Assembly (NCBI RefSeq): GCF_003946265.1
Contig: NZ_RHNO01000006.1
Coordinates: 1-64,000, forward strand
Direction of reading: 5' to 3'
Length of the DNA stretch: 64,000 nucleotides
Source of the DNA: Levilactobacillus yonginensis
Lineage (GTDB): Bacteria; Bacillota; Bacilli; Lactobacillales; Lactobacillaceae
Made by a program: the position numbers and the translations under genes. The notes beneath the pieces are model-generated. The model saw only the letters and a list, made by a program, of their open reading frames with translations. It had not been told where the DNA came from and ran no database searches. Position 1 is the stretch's first letter; every line of letters begins with the position of its first letter. Shown piece after piece: positions 34,876 through 42,409 of this stretch.

Positions 34876-36039
34876 ATGTTAATTGATTTTACGCTGACGA
34901 ATTTTCGCTCGTTTAAGGATCCAGTAACGTTATCATTAGTGGCCACCAACGCTGGTGGGGTGGAACGCTCACTGCCATTAACCGGAACGAAGCGCGGTTT
35001 GAAGTGTGCGGCCTTGTGTGGCACGAACGGTGTTGGTAAGAGTAACGTGTTAGCTGGCTTATTGCGGATGCAACAGATGGTCGTAACCCCAACGGAAGAA
35101 ATTACGGATGATTTGCCCTTTGAGCCATTTCAATTGGATGCGGGTTCCAGTCAACGGCCCACAACTTTTGCGGTGACGTTTAAACGAGCGGGAATCGCCT
35201 ACCGGTATGCCTTTAGTTATCGTGCGAATCAGGTGGTGGATGAATCCCTTCAGGCGACGATTCCTGGTGAGAATCCCAAGGTCTTATTCTCGCGGGAAGG
35301 GGGCCAAATCGTTCAGGTACCAGTTGGCCAGCATACGGCGATCAATAACACACGGCCGAATGCATTGATGCTGTTCGCGTTACAGAACTGGAATTACGCA
35401 CCGGCTATTGAAGTGTTTCGCTGGTTCAGTGATGATTTAGTCAGTTTGGATGGTCAGGCGCGGGTTACCGGTCGGTTAAATGAGGACGTTGTGGCGCAGC
35501 TAACGCAGTTCCTCCATGCGGTTGGGTGTGAGGTAGCCGGTGTGACGCAACATCAAGTCGCGGTTCAATTTTTAGATGGCTCACGTTATGACCGACCGGA
35601 TCTCTATTTGCGTTATGAAAAGTATGATGATGCGGGCGAGGTGGTTGACGTTGTTGAGCTGCCTTTGTCGCGGGTTTCGGTCGGGACCCAGCAACTAGTT
35701 GCGTTTGGTCTCGCCTTAATCCAGGCACAAGCGGCGGCCCATCCACAGACGTTACTAGCAGATGAGTTCGCCAGTGCGCTGCACCCAGAGGTGGCCCTCG
35801 CTTTACTGGCCTTAGTGAATTCAACCGCTATGCACAGTCAGATTGTACTTGTAACGCCGCAGTTTGGTCTATTGGGTGGTCAGCTACGTCCTGACCAATT
35901 GTACCTGGTCACTAAGAATTATCGCGGGGAAAGCCACTTGACCCAACAACTGGCTCCTGAGATGGCCGCCCGGCAGGTGGCCATGCAATCGCAACCTAAC
36001 GTGGACATGGGTATCTTGCGGGCAACATTTATCTTGTGA
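34876..36039 (+). CDS. AAA-family ATPase (AAA_15/OLD-like), solo
   Basis: This 387-aa protein has an ABC/SMC-like P-loop ATPase fold. It starts with LIDFTLTNFRSFKDP, typical for RecF/OLD-like ATPases, then Walker A GTNGVGKSN near residue 55 and Walker B LLADEFASALHPEV near 310, with a signature-like RVSVGTQQL before it. ATG 34876 follows GGGAGG. Related proteins often partner with RloB-like or TOPRIM nucleases in defence systems, but no partner gene is adjacent. Function is unknown. Confidence 0.75.
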   Translation: MLIDFTLTNFRSFKDPVTLSLVATNAGGVERSLPLTGTKRGLKCAALCGTNGVGKSNVLAGLLRMQQMVVTPTEEITDDLPFEPFQLDAGSSQRPTTFAVTFKRAGIAYRYAFSYRANQVVDESLQATIPGENPKVLFSREGGQIVQVPVGQHTAINNTRPNALMLFALQNWNYAPAIEVFRWFSDDLVSLDGQARVTGRLNEDVVAQLTQFLHAVGCEVAGVTQHQVAVQFLDGSRYDRPDLYLRYEKYDDAGEVVDVVELPLSRVSVGTQQLVAFGLALIQAQAAAHPQTLLADEFASALHPEVALALLALVNSTAMHSQIVLVTPQFGLLGGQLRPDQLYLVTKNYRGESHLTQQLAPEMAARQVAMQSQPNVDMGILRATFIL

Positions 36040-36043
36040 TGCA

Positions 36044-36070
36044 AAAAAAGAGTGAGAAAGATTTCCCACC
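36044..36070 (-). terminator. Nitroreductase gene terminator
   Basis: GTGGGAAA / TTTCTCAC short hairpin on the minus strand followed by CTCTTTTTTT. Confidence 0.6.
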
Positions 36071-36085
36071 CTACAGGTAATTTAA

Positions 36086-36832
36086 TCAGTTTAACCACCC
36101 TTGTTGATGGATGCCAGTTAAGATGCCAGCGCGTTGTTGCGGGTCTCGAGATAGTTCGGCGGCAATGTGGTGTGTAAAGGTTTCATCGCGCTGATGGGTT
36201 TCTCGCTGGTGGTAATAGTCAGTGACGAGTTGATCATAGCTTTGCAGAGCCTGGTCAGCGGGTGACAGAACGTGGTAACCGTTAGTGAAGTGCATCAGCT
36301 GTTGCGGCAGACGGGGTTTCTGTTCCGGTTGCTCGGCTGGATGGCCAATGGCAATTCCAAGAACGGGTAAGGTTAGCTCTGGTAAATCTAAGAGGGCAAT
36401 CAGACGTGGGACGTCATTTAAAATACTGCCCATGATGGTACTGCCTAGACCCAGGCTTTCACCAGCGGTCACAATGGCTTCAGTTGCAATGGTGGCGTCG
36501 AAAATACCAGCAAGTAATTTATCCAGGCTATGCAGATTAGCTTGAGTAGTGTCGTCGTTGGGCGCTAGGCACTGGTTCCGGTACTGATCAGCGACCATCA
36601 CGAAGTAGTGGCCCGCTTTTTCTAGCCAGGGGTGACCACTTATGTCGGCTAACACGGCCAACTTAGCTGGGTCGGTGACACTGATAATACTGTATTGTTG
36701 GGAGAACGTACTGGTGGCCGCATGTTGTGCGGCATTAATTAAAGTTGTGACTTCGGCTTCTGTGAATGGCTCAGACGCAAATTTACGAATGCTCCGGTGG
36801 TTTTGCAGGGTCGCTAGGGTTGGATTAGTCAT
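36086..36832 (-). CDS. Nitroreductase-family FMN oxidoreductase (NfsA-like)
   Basis: This 248-aa protein belongs to the NfsA/FRP branch of nitroreductases, FMN enzymes that use NADPH to reduce flavins, nitro compounds or quinones. The N-terminal motif NHRSIRKFASEPFTE binds FMN phosphate, and GLGSTIMGSI and GIAIGHPAEQPEQKPRLP are conserved family segments. It overlaps the end of nrdI by 8 bases, so both are made from one transcript. It could be the reductase that serves NrdI; this is inference. Confidence 0.85.
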   Translation of the reverse strand: MTNPTLATLQNHRSIRKFASEPFTEAEVTTLINAAQHAATSTFSQQYSIISVTDPAKLAVLADISGHPWLEKAGHYFVMVADQYRNQCLAPNDDTTQANLHSLDKLLAGIFDATIATEAIVTAGESLGLGSTIMGSILNDVPRLIALLDLPELTLPVLGIAIGHPAEQPEQKPRLPQQLMHFTNGYHVLSPADQALQSYDQLVTDYYHQRETHQRDETFTHHIAAELSRDPQQRAGILTGIHQQGWLN

Positions 36833-37298
36833 GAGCAGCGACCTCCCGTAAGCGGGCTATGAGGGCGTCATAGACGCGGGTCTCATCACGGGGAACACCA
36901 CGTAATTCATAGTTGGCAACAAACGGGACTGCGTATTTTTGGGCATAACGTTTAGCAGTCAGACAGTATTGTTCGTTGAAATTGCGGTTACCACTACCAA
37001 CGACCCCTAGCAGTGTTTTAGCGTTATCCTGGTAATCAATGTATTCTCCCATGATATTGGTCATAAGTTCTTTGACGCCGTTATCAATACCATTACCGCC
37101 GTCCAGGTAGGTGGGAACGAAGCAAAAGTAAGGGGTTGTTTCGGATTTAAAATCGGTCATCTCATCAATCTCGGTTGCGTTGATTTCCGGAAGTTTAGGA
37201 TCCGCCGCGTGTTGCTTAGCAGCGTATGCCGTGAGATTCTTGACGAAATTACGCGTGTTACCTTCGATAGATATAAATAAAATACGTAAAGGTTGCAT
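36825..37298 (-). CDS. nrdI: NrdI-like flavodoxin for class Ib ribonucleotide reductase
   Basis: NrdI is a small flavoprotein that supplies the oxidant for building the manganese-tyrosyl radical cofactor of NrdF. The 157-aa protein has the flavin phosphate loop SIEGNTRNF and the family segment VGSGNRNFNEQYC. ATG 37298 follows GGAGGG, so the longer frame to 37382 is not used. nrdE and nrdF are not nearby; instead it is coupled to a nitroreductase gene, an unusual context. Confidence 0.85.
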   Translation of the reverse strand: MQPLRILFISIEGNTRNFVKNLTAYAAKQHAADPKLPEINATEIDEMTDFKSETTPYFCFVPTYLDGGNGIDNGVKELMTNIMGEYIDYQDNAKTLLGVVGSGNRNFNEQYCLTAKRYAQKYAVPFVANYELRGVPRDETRVYDALIARLREVAAHD

Positions 37299-37375
37299 AG
37301 TTTTCCCTCCGGTTTTCTGAGTTATTGGTTTTAGTGTACACGATTTTGAGTCGAAATGCTGGTGATAGGGGGGAC

Positions 37376-37404
37376 TTGTCAAAGGAAAACCAATATGCTA
37401 TCCT
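37376..37404 (+). promoter_or_regulatory. Promoter of the ABC-F leader transcript
   Basis: TTGTCA (37376-37381) and TATCCT (37399-37404) with a 17-bp spacer and an upstream TG (extended -10). Transcription from here gives a leader of about 215 bases. Confidence 0.6.
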
Positions 37405-37439
37405 TTTGGTAATCTAAGAAAGAACGAGGTATTCAGCCG

Positions 37440-37451
37440 ATGCGTAACTAA
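37440..37451 (+). CDS. Three-codon upstream ORF (Met-Arg-Asn) in the ABC-F leader
   Basis: ATGCGTAACTAA, with GAGG 10 bases upstream, lies near the start of the leader RNA. Minimal uORFs of this kind are known sensors in leaders of antibiotic-resistance ABC-F genes, where a drug-stalled ribosome prevents termination. Assignment is from position and analogy. Confidence 0.5.
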   Translation: MRN

Positions 37452-37510
37452 TTAATCCACAAATGTTAGTCAACTTTCACCGCTAGACGGGTGGAGTGGG
37501 CTTGTATTTT

Positions 37511-37604
37511 GGGATTGATGGTTACGCCGGCTGAGTGGCTAAGAACATTCAGTGGGCGCCATTTCCAATTGGGAAGCGGCCACTTTTTTAGTACCATCAA
37601 TCCC
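37511..37604 (+). promoter_or_regulatory. Attenuator of the ABC-F gene
   Basis: GGGATTGATGGT (37511-37522) and ACCATCAATCCC (37593-37604) form a perfect 12-bp long-range stem. Inside it lies a terminator: AGTGG at 37551 and CCACT at 37581, with further pairing and six T residues to 37589. The terminator and other pairings of the leader can compete, as expected for a ribosome-controlled attenuator. Confidence 0.65.
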
Positions 37605-37627
37605 TGCTATTAAAGGGGGACGAACTT

Positions 37628-39142
37628 TTGACACAAATAAATTTAACGAATATTGAAAAGACAGTTGCTGGCACAACGTTGTTTACAGTCCAACGGTTGT
37701 CGGCTACAGATGGCGCCCGGGTTGGAATTATCGGGGCAAATGGTACGGGTAAGACGACCCTAGCCAAGATTATTGCGGGGGTTGATACGCAGTTTAGCGG
37801 TGAGCGACATGTTACGGCACCGGTGACGCTGGTCCCACAGATTGCACCAACAGCGGGGCAATCGGGCGGCCAAAGTATGTTGGCGCGGGTTCGGGTGGCT
37901 CTGTCGCAACGACCAGCGATTTTAATCTTAGACGAACCTTCTGCTAATCTGGACGATGAGCATCAGCGCTGGTTACAGGAGCAGTTATTACGGTTTAAGG
38001 GGATTCTAATTGTTATCTCGCATGACCGGTCACTCCTGACGGCAATCACCACGCAGATTTGGTCGTTAGAAGAACAGACGTATACACCATATAATGGCAA
38101 CTTTGCAAAGTTCACCACGTATCGTGAACAGCGACGGGAGAATACGCTGTCGCAATATCACCACGAACAACGTGAGCAACGCGACTTACGTGAAGCGGTT
38201 CAGGCACGACACGAAAAGGCTGCGCGTATTCGCAAGGGCAGTCGGCATATGAGTGCTGGCGAACGTGCAAATTCCCAGTCAGTTCGGGAACAGAATGCCG
38301 GTAAAATGGAACGTGGTGCCCGGGCATTAAAGGATCGAGCCAACCGGCAGACGGTGACGGTTAAACCACATGAGACGGCACCGTTAAAATTAGTTGCCAC
38401 CGATTTACCGCCAGTTCGCGGTAAGTTCCTAGTGACCGTCAATGAACTTGATTTACAGCGCGACGGGCGGACGCTCTTACAACGCGCAAGTTTACGGGTC
38501 GCACCTGGTGAACGGGTTGCTTTGGCCGGCCCAAACGGTAGTGGTAAATCAACGTTGATCGAAGCAATTTTAGCGCATCAGGCGAATACGCGATTGGCGC
38601 CTAGTGCCCGGGTGGGTTACTTTCATCAAGATATGACTGTGTTGCCACAGAAGCAAACGGTCTGGCAGTTTATGAGTCGGGCCACAGCGCTTGATGGGAA
38701 TCGGACTCGGCAAATTATGGGGGCATTTGGGTTAACGGCAATCTTCTACGATCGGCTTATTGGTGAGCTGAGTGGGGGTGAACAGGTTAAGCTCCAACTA
38801 CTGGCGATTTTAGTTAGCGCAAGTAACCTGTTGATTTTGGATGAACCAACTAATTATCTGGACTTACCTGCGTTGCAGGCGTTGGCAGAATACCTGGTTA
38901 ATTATCCGGGCACCGTGATCTTTGTGGCGCATGACCAAGATTTTCGGCAACAGGTAGCCACGCGGACCTTGGTGTTCAAGAATCAAAAATTATTGGATCC
39001 CACCAAAACAGCCAAGGGGACCCCTGCTTCAGACTTACCGCGATTACAATTTGAATATGATCAATTGATGATGGCTCCTGAACTTGATACCCAACGCTTG
39101 CGAGAATTACGTGAGCAAATCGCGGCGTTAAAAGCGAAGTAA
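37628..39142 (+). CDS. ABC-F ribosome-protection-type ATPase (Vga/Lsa/Msr-like)
   Basis: This 504-aa soluble protein has two ABC ATPase cassettes and no membrane domain. Walker A motifs are GANGTGKTT (near 36) and GPNGSGKST (near 305); Walker B motifs are LILDEPSANLD and LILDEPTNYLD; signatures are SGGQS and LSGGEQ. The charged linker between the cassettes (about 185-255) is the antibiotic-resistance-domain position that reaches the peptidyl-transferase centre. Translation starts at TTG 37628 after AAGGGGGA. The leader with uORF and attenuator and the neighbouring exporter support a role in resistance to lincosamides, pleuromutilins, streptogramin A or macrolides; which one is unknown. Confidence 0.87.
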   Translation: MTQINLTNIEKTVAGTTLFTVQRLSATDGARVGIIGANGTGKTTLAKIIAGVDTQFSGERHVTAPVTLVPQIAPTAGQSGGQSMLARVRVALSQRPAILILDEPSANLDDEHQRWLQEQLLRFKGILIVISHDRSLLTAITTQIWSLEEQTYTPYNGNFAKFTTYREQRRENTLSQYHHEQREQRDLREAVQARHEKAARIRKGSRHMSAGERANSQSVREQNAGKMERGARALKDRANRQTVTVKPHETAPLKLVATDLPPVRGKFLVTVNELDLQRDGRTLLQRASLRVAPGERVALAGPNGSGKSTLIEAILAHQANTRLAPSARVGYFHQDMTVLPQKQTVWQFMSRATALDGNRTRQIMGAFGLTAIFYDRLIGELSGGEQVKLQLLAILVSASNLLILDEPTNYLDLPALQALAEYLVNYPGTVIFVAHDQDFRQQVATRTLVFKNQKLLDPTKTAKGTPASDLPRLQFEYDQLMMAPELDTQRLRELREQIAALKAK

Positions 39143-39274
39143 ACTGAGAGTTTACTAAGAAAATACCGATGGAATCGCTTTCTATTAACTTTTTCTAAAT
39201 TAACGCTTACGAAGACTTGTTTTTTCTGCTAAAGTAATCCATTGTGTTCGAAATGAAAGTGAGTGTGAAAACAA

Positions 39275-40714
39275 ATGGATTCAGTACAAAGCAGCCATTC
39301 AAAAATGGCGGAAAAGGCTCGTGTACAAGTTGAGCACCCTATGCTTGCAATGATGGGGATGTTAATCGGGGGCTTTGTTGGGATGTTTTCAGAAACGTCC
39401 TTAAACATTGCGTTGCCACAATTAATGGTCCAACTGGGCGTTACGACAGCCACGATTCAGTGGTTAGTTACGGGTTACATGTTGATGGTCGGGGTTGTCT
39501 TGCCACTATCAAGTATTATTACAAAATGGTTTACCACACGACAGGTTATTCTGTTCGCGTTGATTGATTTCGCAGTTGGTGCCGTGATTTCGGCCACTGA
39601 GCCAGGATTTGGCGTTCTATTGTTTGGCCGGATGATCCAAGGGATTGCGACTGGACTGATTTTACCGTTGATGTTTACAGTTGCCATGCAAATTTTCCCA
39701 CCATATAAGTTGGGTGCTGCTATGGGTGTGATTAGTCTGGTGATTATGTTTGCGCCAGCCGTTGGCCCAACCTTAGCTGGTATCGTTTTGGGAGTCGCTT
39801 CTTGGCGGTGGATTTTCTGGCTATTCGTACCTTTCTTAGTTATTGCCTTTATCTTCGCGGTAACATCCTTGACTAATATTGCCGAAGTTACGCGGCCTAA
39901 GGTGGATCTGTTATCGATCATCTTATCCACGATTGGCTTTGGGAGCTTGGTTATGGGGGTTAGCTTGGCCAGTGATCATGGTTGGGGGTCAGGTGCCGTC
40001 ATTGGTTCCCTGGTCTTGGGCCTGGTTGTCTTAGCTTGGTATACGCATCGTCAGTTGAATACGGAAAAGCCAGTCTTAAATTTACGAGCTTTTGCTATTC
40101 CTGGTTTCCGGATGGGTGCCGTGTTAGTCATGATTAACTTTGGGATTATCTTATCTGCCATGTATCTGTTACCAATGGTTATCCAAAAGGGACTGTTGAT
40201 TCCAGTGGCGTTAACCGGGATCATCATGTTCCCTGGTGGTATTGTGAATGCCCTTGTGTCAGCCGGTGCTGGTCGTTTGTATGACCGGGTCGGAGCCCAG
40301 AAGCCAGTTCGAATAGGCTTTATTATTTCGATGGTGGGGGCGTTAATGTTAGCCTTCACGTCGACCTCATCAGCCGTTTGGTATATTATTTTAGCCCACG
40401 TTGTCCTCATGATTGGGGTACCATTGGCAATGTCACCATCGCAAACTCATGGGTTAAACGCCTTAACGGACCCAATTGCCGCCGACGGGAGTGCCATCAT
40501 GAATACGTTCCAACAGGTTGTTGGGGCGATTTCAACGGCGATTGCTACTAGCCTGTTAGGAATGGGTCAAGCAGCATACACTGCGACGAGCGGTGTGAAC
40601 CACGCCGCTGGGGCTTTCGTAAATGGTGCCCACTATGGGTTCTACTTTACGTTTATCTTAGCGTTAGTTGGTTTCCTGTTAGCTTTACGTTTACCTAAAA
40701 CTGAAAGTAAGTAG
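39275..40714 (+). CDS. DHA2-family multidrug exporter (EmrB/LmrB-like)
   Basis: This 479-aa MFS protein has 12-14 membrane helices. The DHA2 signature segments are LNIALPQLMVQL, TTATIQWLVTGYMLM in the first helices, and GAAMGVISLVIMFAPAVGPT (motif C region). Relatives such as LmrB export lincomycin and other drugs. It follows the ABC-F gene after 130 bases and has its own terminator. The pairing with an ABC-F protein suggests a drug-response pair. The ribosome binding site is weak (GTGAGTG). Confidence 0.87.
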   Translation: MDSVQSSHSKMAEKARVQVEHPMLAMMGMLIGGFVGMFSETSLNIALPQLMVQLGVTTATIQWLVTGYMLMVGVVLPLSSIITKWFTTRQVILFALIDFAVGAVISATEPGFGVLLFGRMIQGIATGLILPLMFTVAMQIFPPYKLGAAMGVISLVIMFAPAVGPTLAGIVLGVASWRWIFWLFVPFLVIAFIFAVTSLTNIAEVTRPKVDLLSIILSTIGFGSLVMGVSLASDHGWGSGAVIGSLVLGLVVLAWYTHRQLNTEKPVLNLRAFAIPGFRMGAVLVMINFGIILSAMYLLPMVIQKGLLIPVALTGIIMFPGGIVNALVSAGAGRLYDRVGAQKPVRIGFIISMVGALMLAFTSTSSAVWYIILAHVVLMIGVPLAMSPSQTHGLNALTDPIAADGSAIMNTFQQVVGAISTAIATSLLGMGQAAYTATSGVNHAAGAFVNGAHYGFYFTFILALVGFLLALRLPKTESK

Positions 40715-40715
40715 C

Positions 40716-40749
40716 AAAAAGACCGAGCAAGCGCGCTCGGCCTTTTTTG
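40716..40749. terminator. Bidirectional terminator, DHA2 / AEC genes
   Basis: AAAAAGACCGAGC...GCTCGGCCTTTTTT hairpin between convergent genes. Confidence 0.85.
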
Positions 40750-40762
40750 GGTATTAAGATGA

Positions 40763-41692
40763 TTATAGCCAATTGCTTAAGGTGAAGACTAACGGAATGG
40801 TAGCAATGCAGAGAATGGTCGACAGACTCATCAGTGTCACGGCGGGAGTTGTGTCGCCGTGATCCTTCAAGGTAAAGAGCACAACATTACCCGCTACGGG
40901 ACAGGCCGCCATGAGAACGGTCGTGTAGAGGGGAATGCCGGTTACGCCAAATCCGGTCAAAATCAGCAGGCAGACGACTGGGAAAATTAAGTTTCGCAGT
41001 AGGAGCGGCGTCCACAACCGAGCATCTAGCGTATGTCGATTGAGCTTAACCGCAGCTAGGCTATTGCCGATAACGATCATGGACAATGGCGTGTTGATCG
41101 AGCTGACGTAAGTGATGGTTTGGTTTAAGAGGCTTGGCAACTGCGTAGCACTCATAAAGATTAAGAGGCCAATAATAATGGCGATGATGTTGGGATTTAG
41201 GAGAATTTGGCGCCATTTGACGCGGGAATCTTGACCACTGTGGGGCGTAAAAAGAGCGATACCGTGAGTCCAACAAAAGACGTTAAACCCAGCTAGGGAG
41301 GCAACGGCGAAGAAAACGCCAGTGCTACCAAAGAGTGCGCTGGCCAGAGGAATGCCCATGAAACCGGCGTTTGAATAGACCGCCCCAAACTGCATGATGC
41401 GTTTTAAATTAGGATCTGAGACGCGTTTAAAGACGAGGTTCGTCACAAGGACCATGATGAAATAGGTGATGATAATTCCCAACATGACGATGCCTAGTGT
41501 CCGCAGCCGACTAGTAGAGAAGTGTTGCTCGAATGCATTAATAATTAAGCAAGGGGAAACAATGTATAGCAGAATGTTGGTTAAGTCGGTAGCGGTCTGG
41601 CCGTGCATGAACCCCAATTTGTTGGTGAGTAGACCAACGGCCATTAGAATAAACATTAAGATAATTTGATTTGCGAGCTGGGAAATATCCAT
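40763..41692 (-). CDS. AEC-family transporter (auxin efflux carrier family)
   Basis: This 309-aa integral membrane protein has about ten helices. It belongs to the AEC family, whose bacterial members include malate and other organic-acid permeases (MleP type). Typical segments are VGLLTNKLGFMHG near the start and YSNAGFMGIPLASALFG in the middle. The ATG at 41692 is the only reasonable start; its GAGAGGA site is rather far, about 15 bases away. No malolactic gene is adjacent, so the substrate is open. Confidence 0.82.
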   Translation of the reverse strand: MDISQLANQIILMFILMAVGLLTNKLGFMHGQTATDLTNILLYIVSPCLIINAFEQHFSTSRLRTLGIVMLGIIITYFIMVLVTNLVFKRVSDPNLKRIMQFGAVYSNAGFMGIPLASALFGSTGVFFAVASLAGFNVFCWTHGIALFTPHSGQDSRVKWRQILLNPNIIAIIIGLLIFMSATQLPSLLNQTITYVSSINTPLSMIVIGNSLAAVKLNRHTLDARLWTPLLLRNLIFPVVCLLILTGFGVTGIPLYTTVLMAACPVAGNVVLFTLKDHGDTTPAVTLMSLSTILCIATIPLVFTLSNWL

Positions 41693-41875
41693 AGGGTGTG
41701 CGTTGCTTCCTCTCAAAACTGATATGAAAATAACACTAGGTTTTATTATGTAATCAAGTTTTTGGCAATGTCAATGATGACACGCCTTTTCTCGCGTCCG
41801 TATAAGTAATACAATGAATAGTGAGAACCATCAAGGGCGTCATTTGCTGGTTTTCGGGGTAGGGGGTAGTAACGG

Positions 41876-42079
41876 ATGCATTTAAATAAAAATTTTTACC
41901 GGTCAATGAACTTTTGGGGTGGAATTTCTGCTGAAATCTTGGGTTTTTGGGGTTTCTCGCCCTTAACGACCACGAGTATTTTGGATTTAGTTTTTTCACT
42001 CGCACTCATTGTCTTGGGAATTTACGAGTTGTTCTGTGGTTTAATCGTTGTTAGAATGGGCCAGGATGATTCTAAATAA
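41876..42079 (+). CDS. Small membrane protein, paralogue 1
   Basis: This 67-aa protein has two hydrophobic segments after a short basic N-terminus (NKNFYRSMNFWGGI). AGGGGG precedes the ATG. A related gene follows 49 bases later: both share the pattern N-(K/R)-x-F-x-x-S-x-(N/D)-F-W-(G/S)-G-I and two helices. Function is unknown; no family is recognised. Confidence 0.6.
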   Translation: MHLNKNFYRSMNFWGGISAEILGFWGFSPLTTTSILDLVFSLALIVLGIYELFCGLIVVRMGQDDSK

Positions 42080-42128
42080 TAGCTGACTGGCGGGGGGCTA
42101 GTTAGTGATTAACAGCAGGAGGGACAGT

Positions 42129-42311
42129 ATGACTTTCAATCGGCGATTTGTTCATTCATTGGATTTCTGGAGTGGCATCTTGATTATGTTTCTGATGATT
42201 TGGAACATTTTACCATTCCGAGTAGCCAGTGTTTTTTGGTGGGTATGTTTCCTACTATTTTTAGGTGGCGTGTTTTATTTTGTTAAGGGGTTAGTTAAGA
42301 TTCGTCACTAG
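42129..42311 (+). CDS. Small membrane protein, paralogue 2
   Basis: This 60-aa protein resembles its upstream neighbour: NRRFVHSLDFWSGI at the N-terminus, then two hydrophobic segments and a basic end (KGLVKIRH). AGGAGGG precedes the ATG at 42129, which rules out the longer frame from 42105. Tandem duplication followed by divergence is the simplest origin. Function is unknown. Confidence 0.62.
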   Translation: MTFNRRFVHSLDFWSGILIMFLMIWNILPFRVASVFWWVCFLLFLGGVFYFVKGLVKIRH

Positions 42312-42337
42312 TTAGAACAGTCTACATAAGTTATTTG

Positions 42338-42364
42338 CGGCCAAATGGCCGTTTTTTTTTTTTA
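42338..42364 (+). terminator. Terminator of the small membrane protein pair
   Basis: GCGGCCA / TGGCCG-type hairpin followed by about twelve T residues. Confidence 0.7.
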
Positions 42365-42365
42365 C

Positions 42366-42396
42366 AAAAAAAGCACGACAACTAAGTCGCGCTTCG
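42366..42396 (-). terminator. Terminator of the CNNM/HlyC gene
   Basis: AAGCGCGAC / GTCGTGCTT hairpin followed by seven T residues on the minus strand. Confidence 0.82.
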
Positions 42397-42409
42397 ATAA
42401 TGCTTATCT

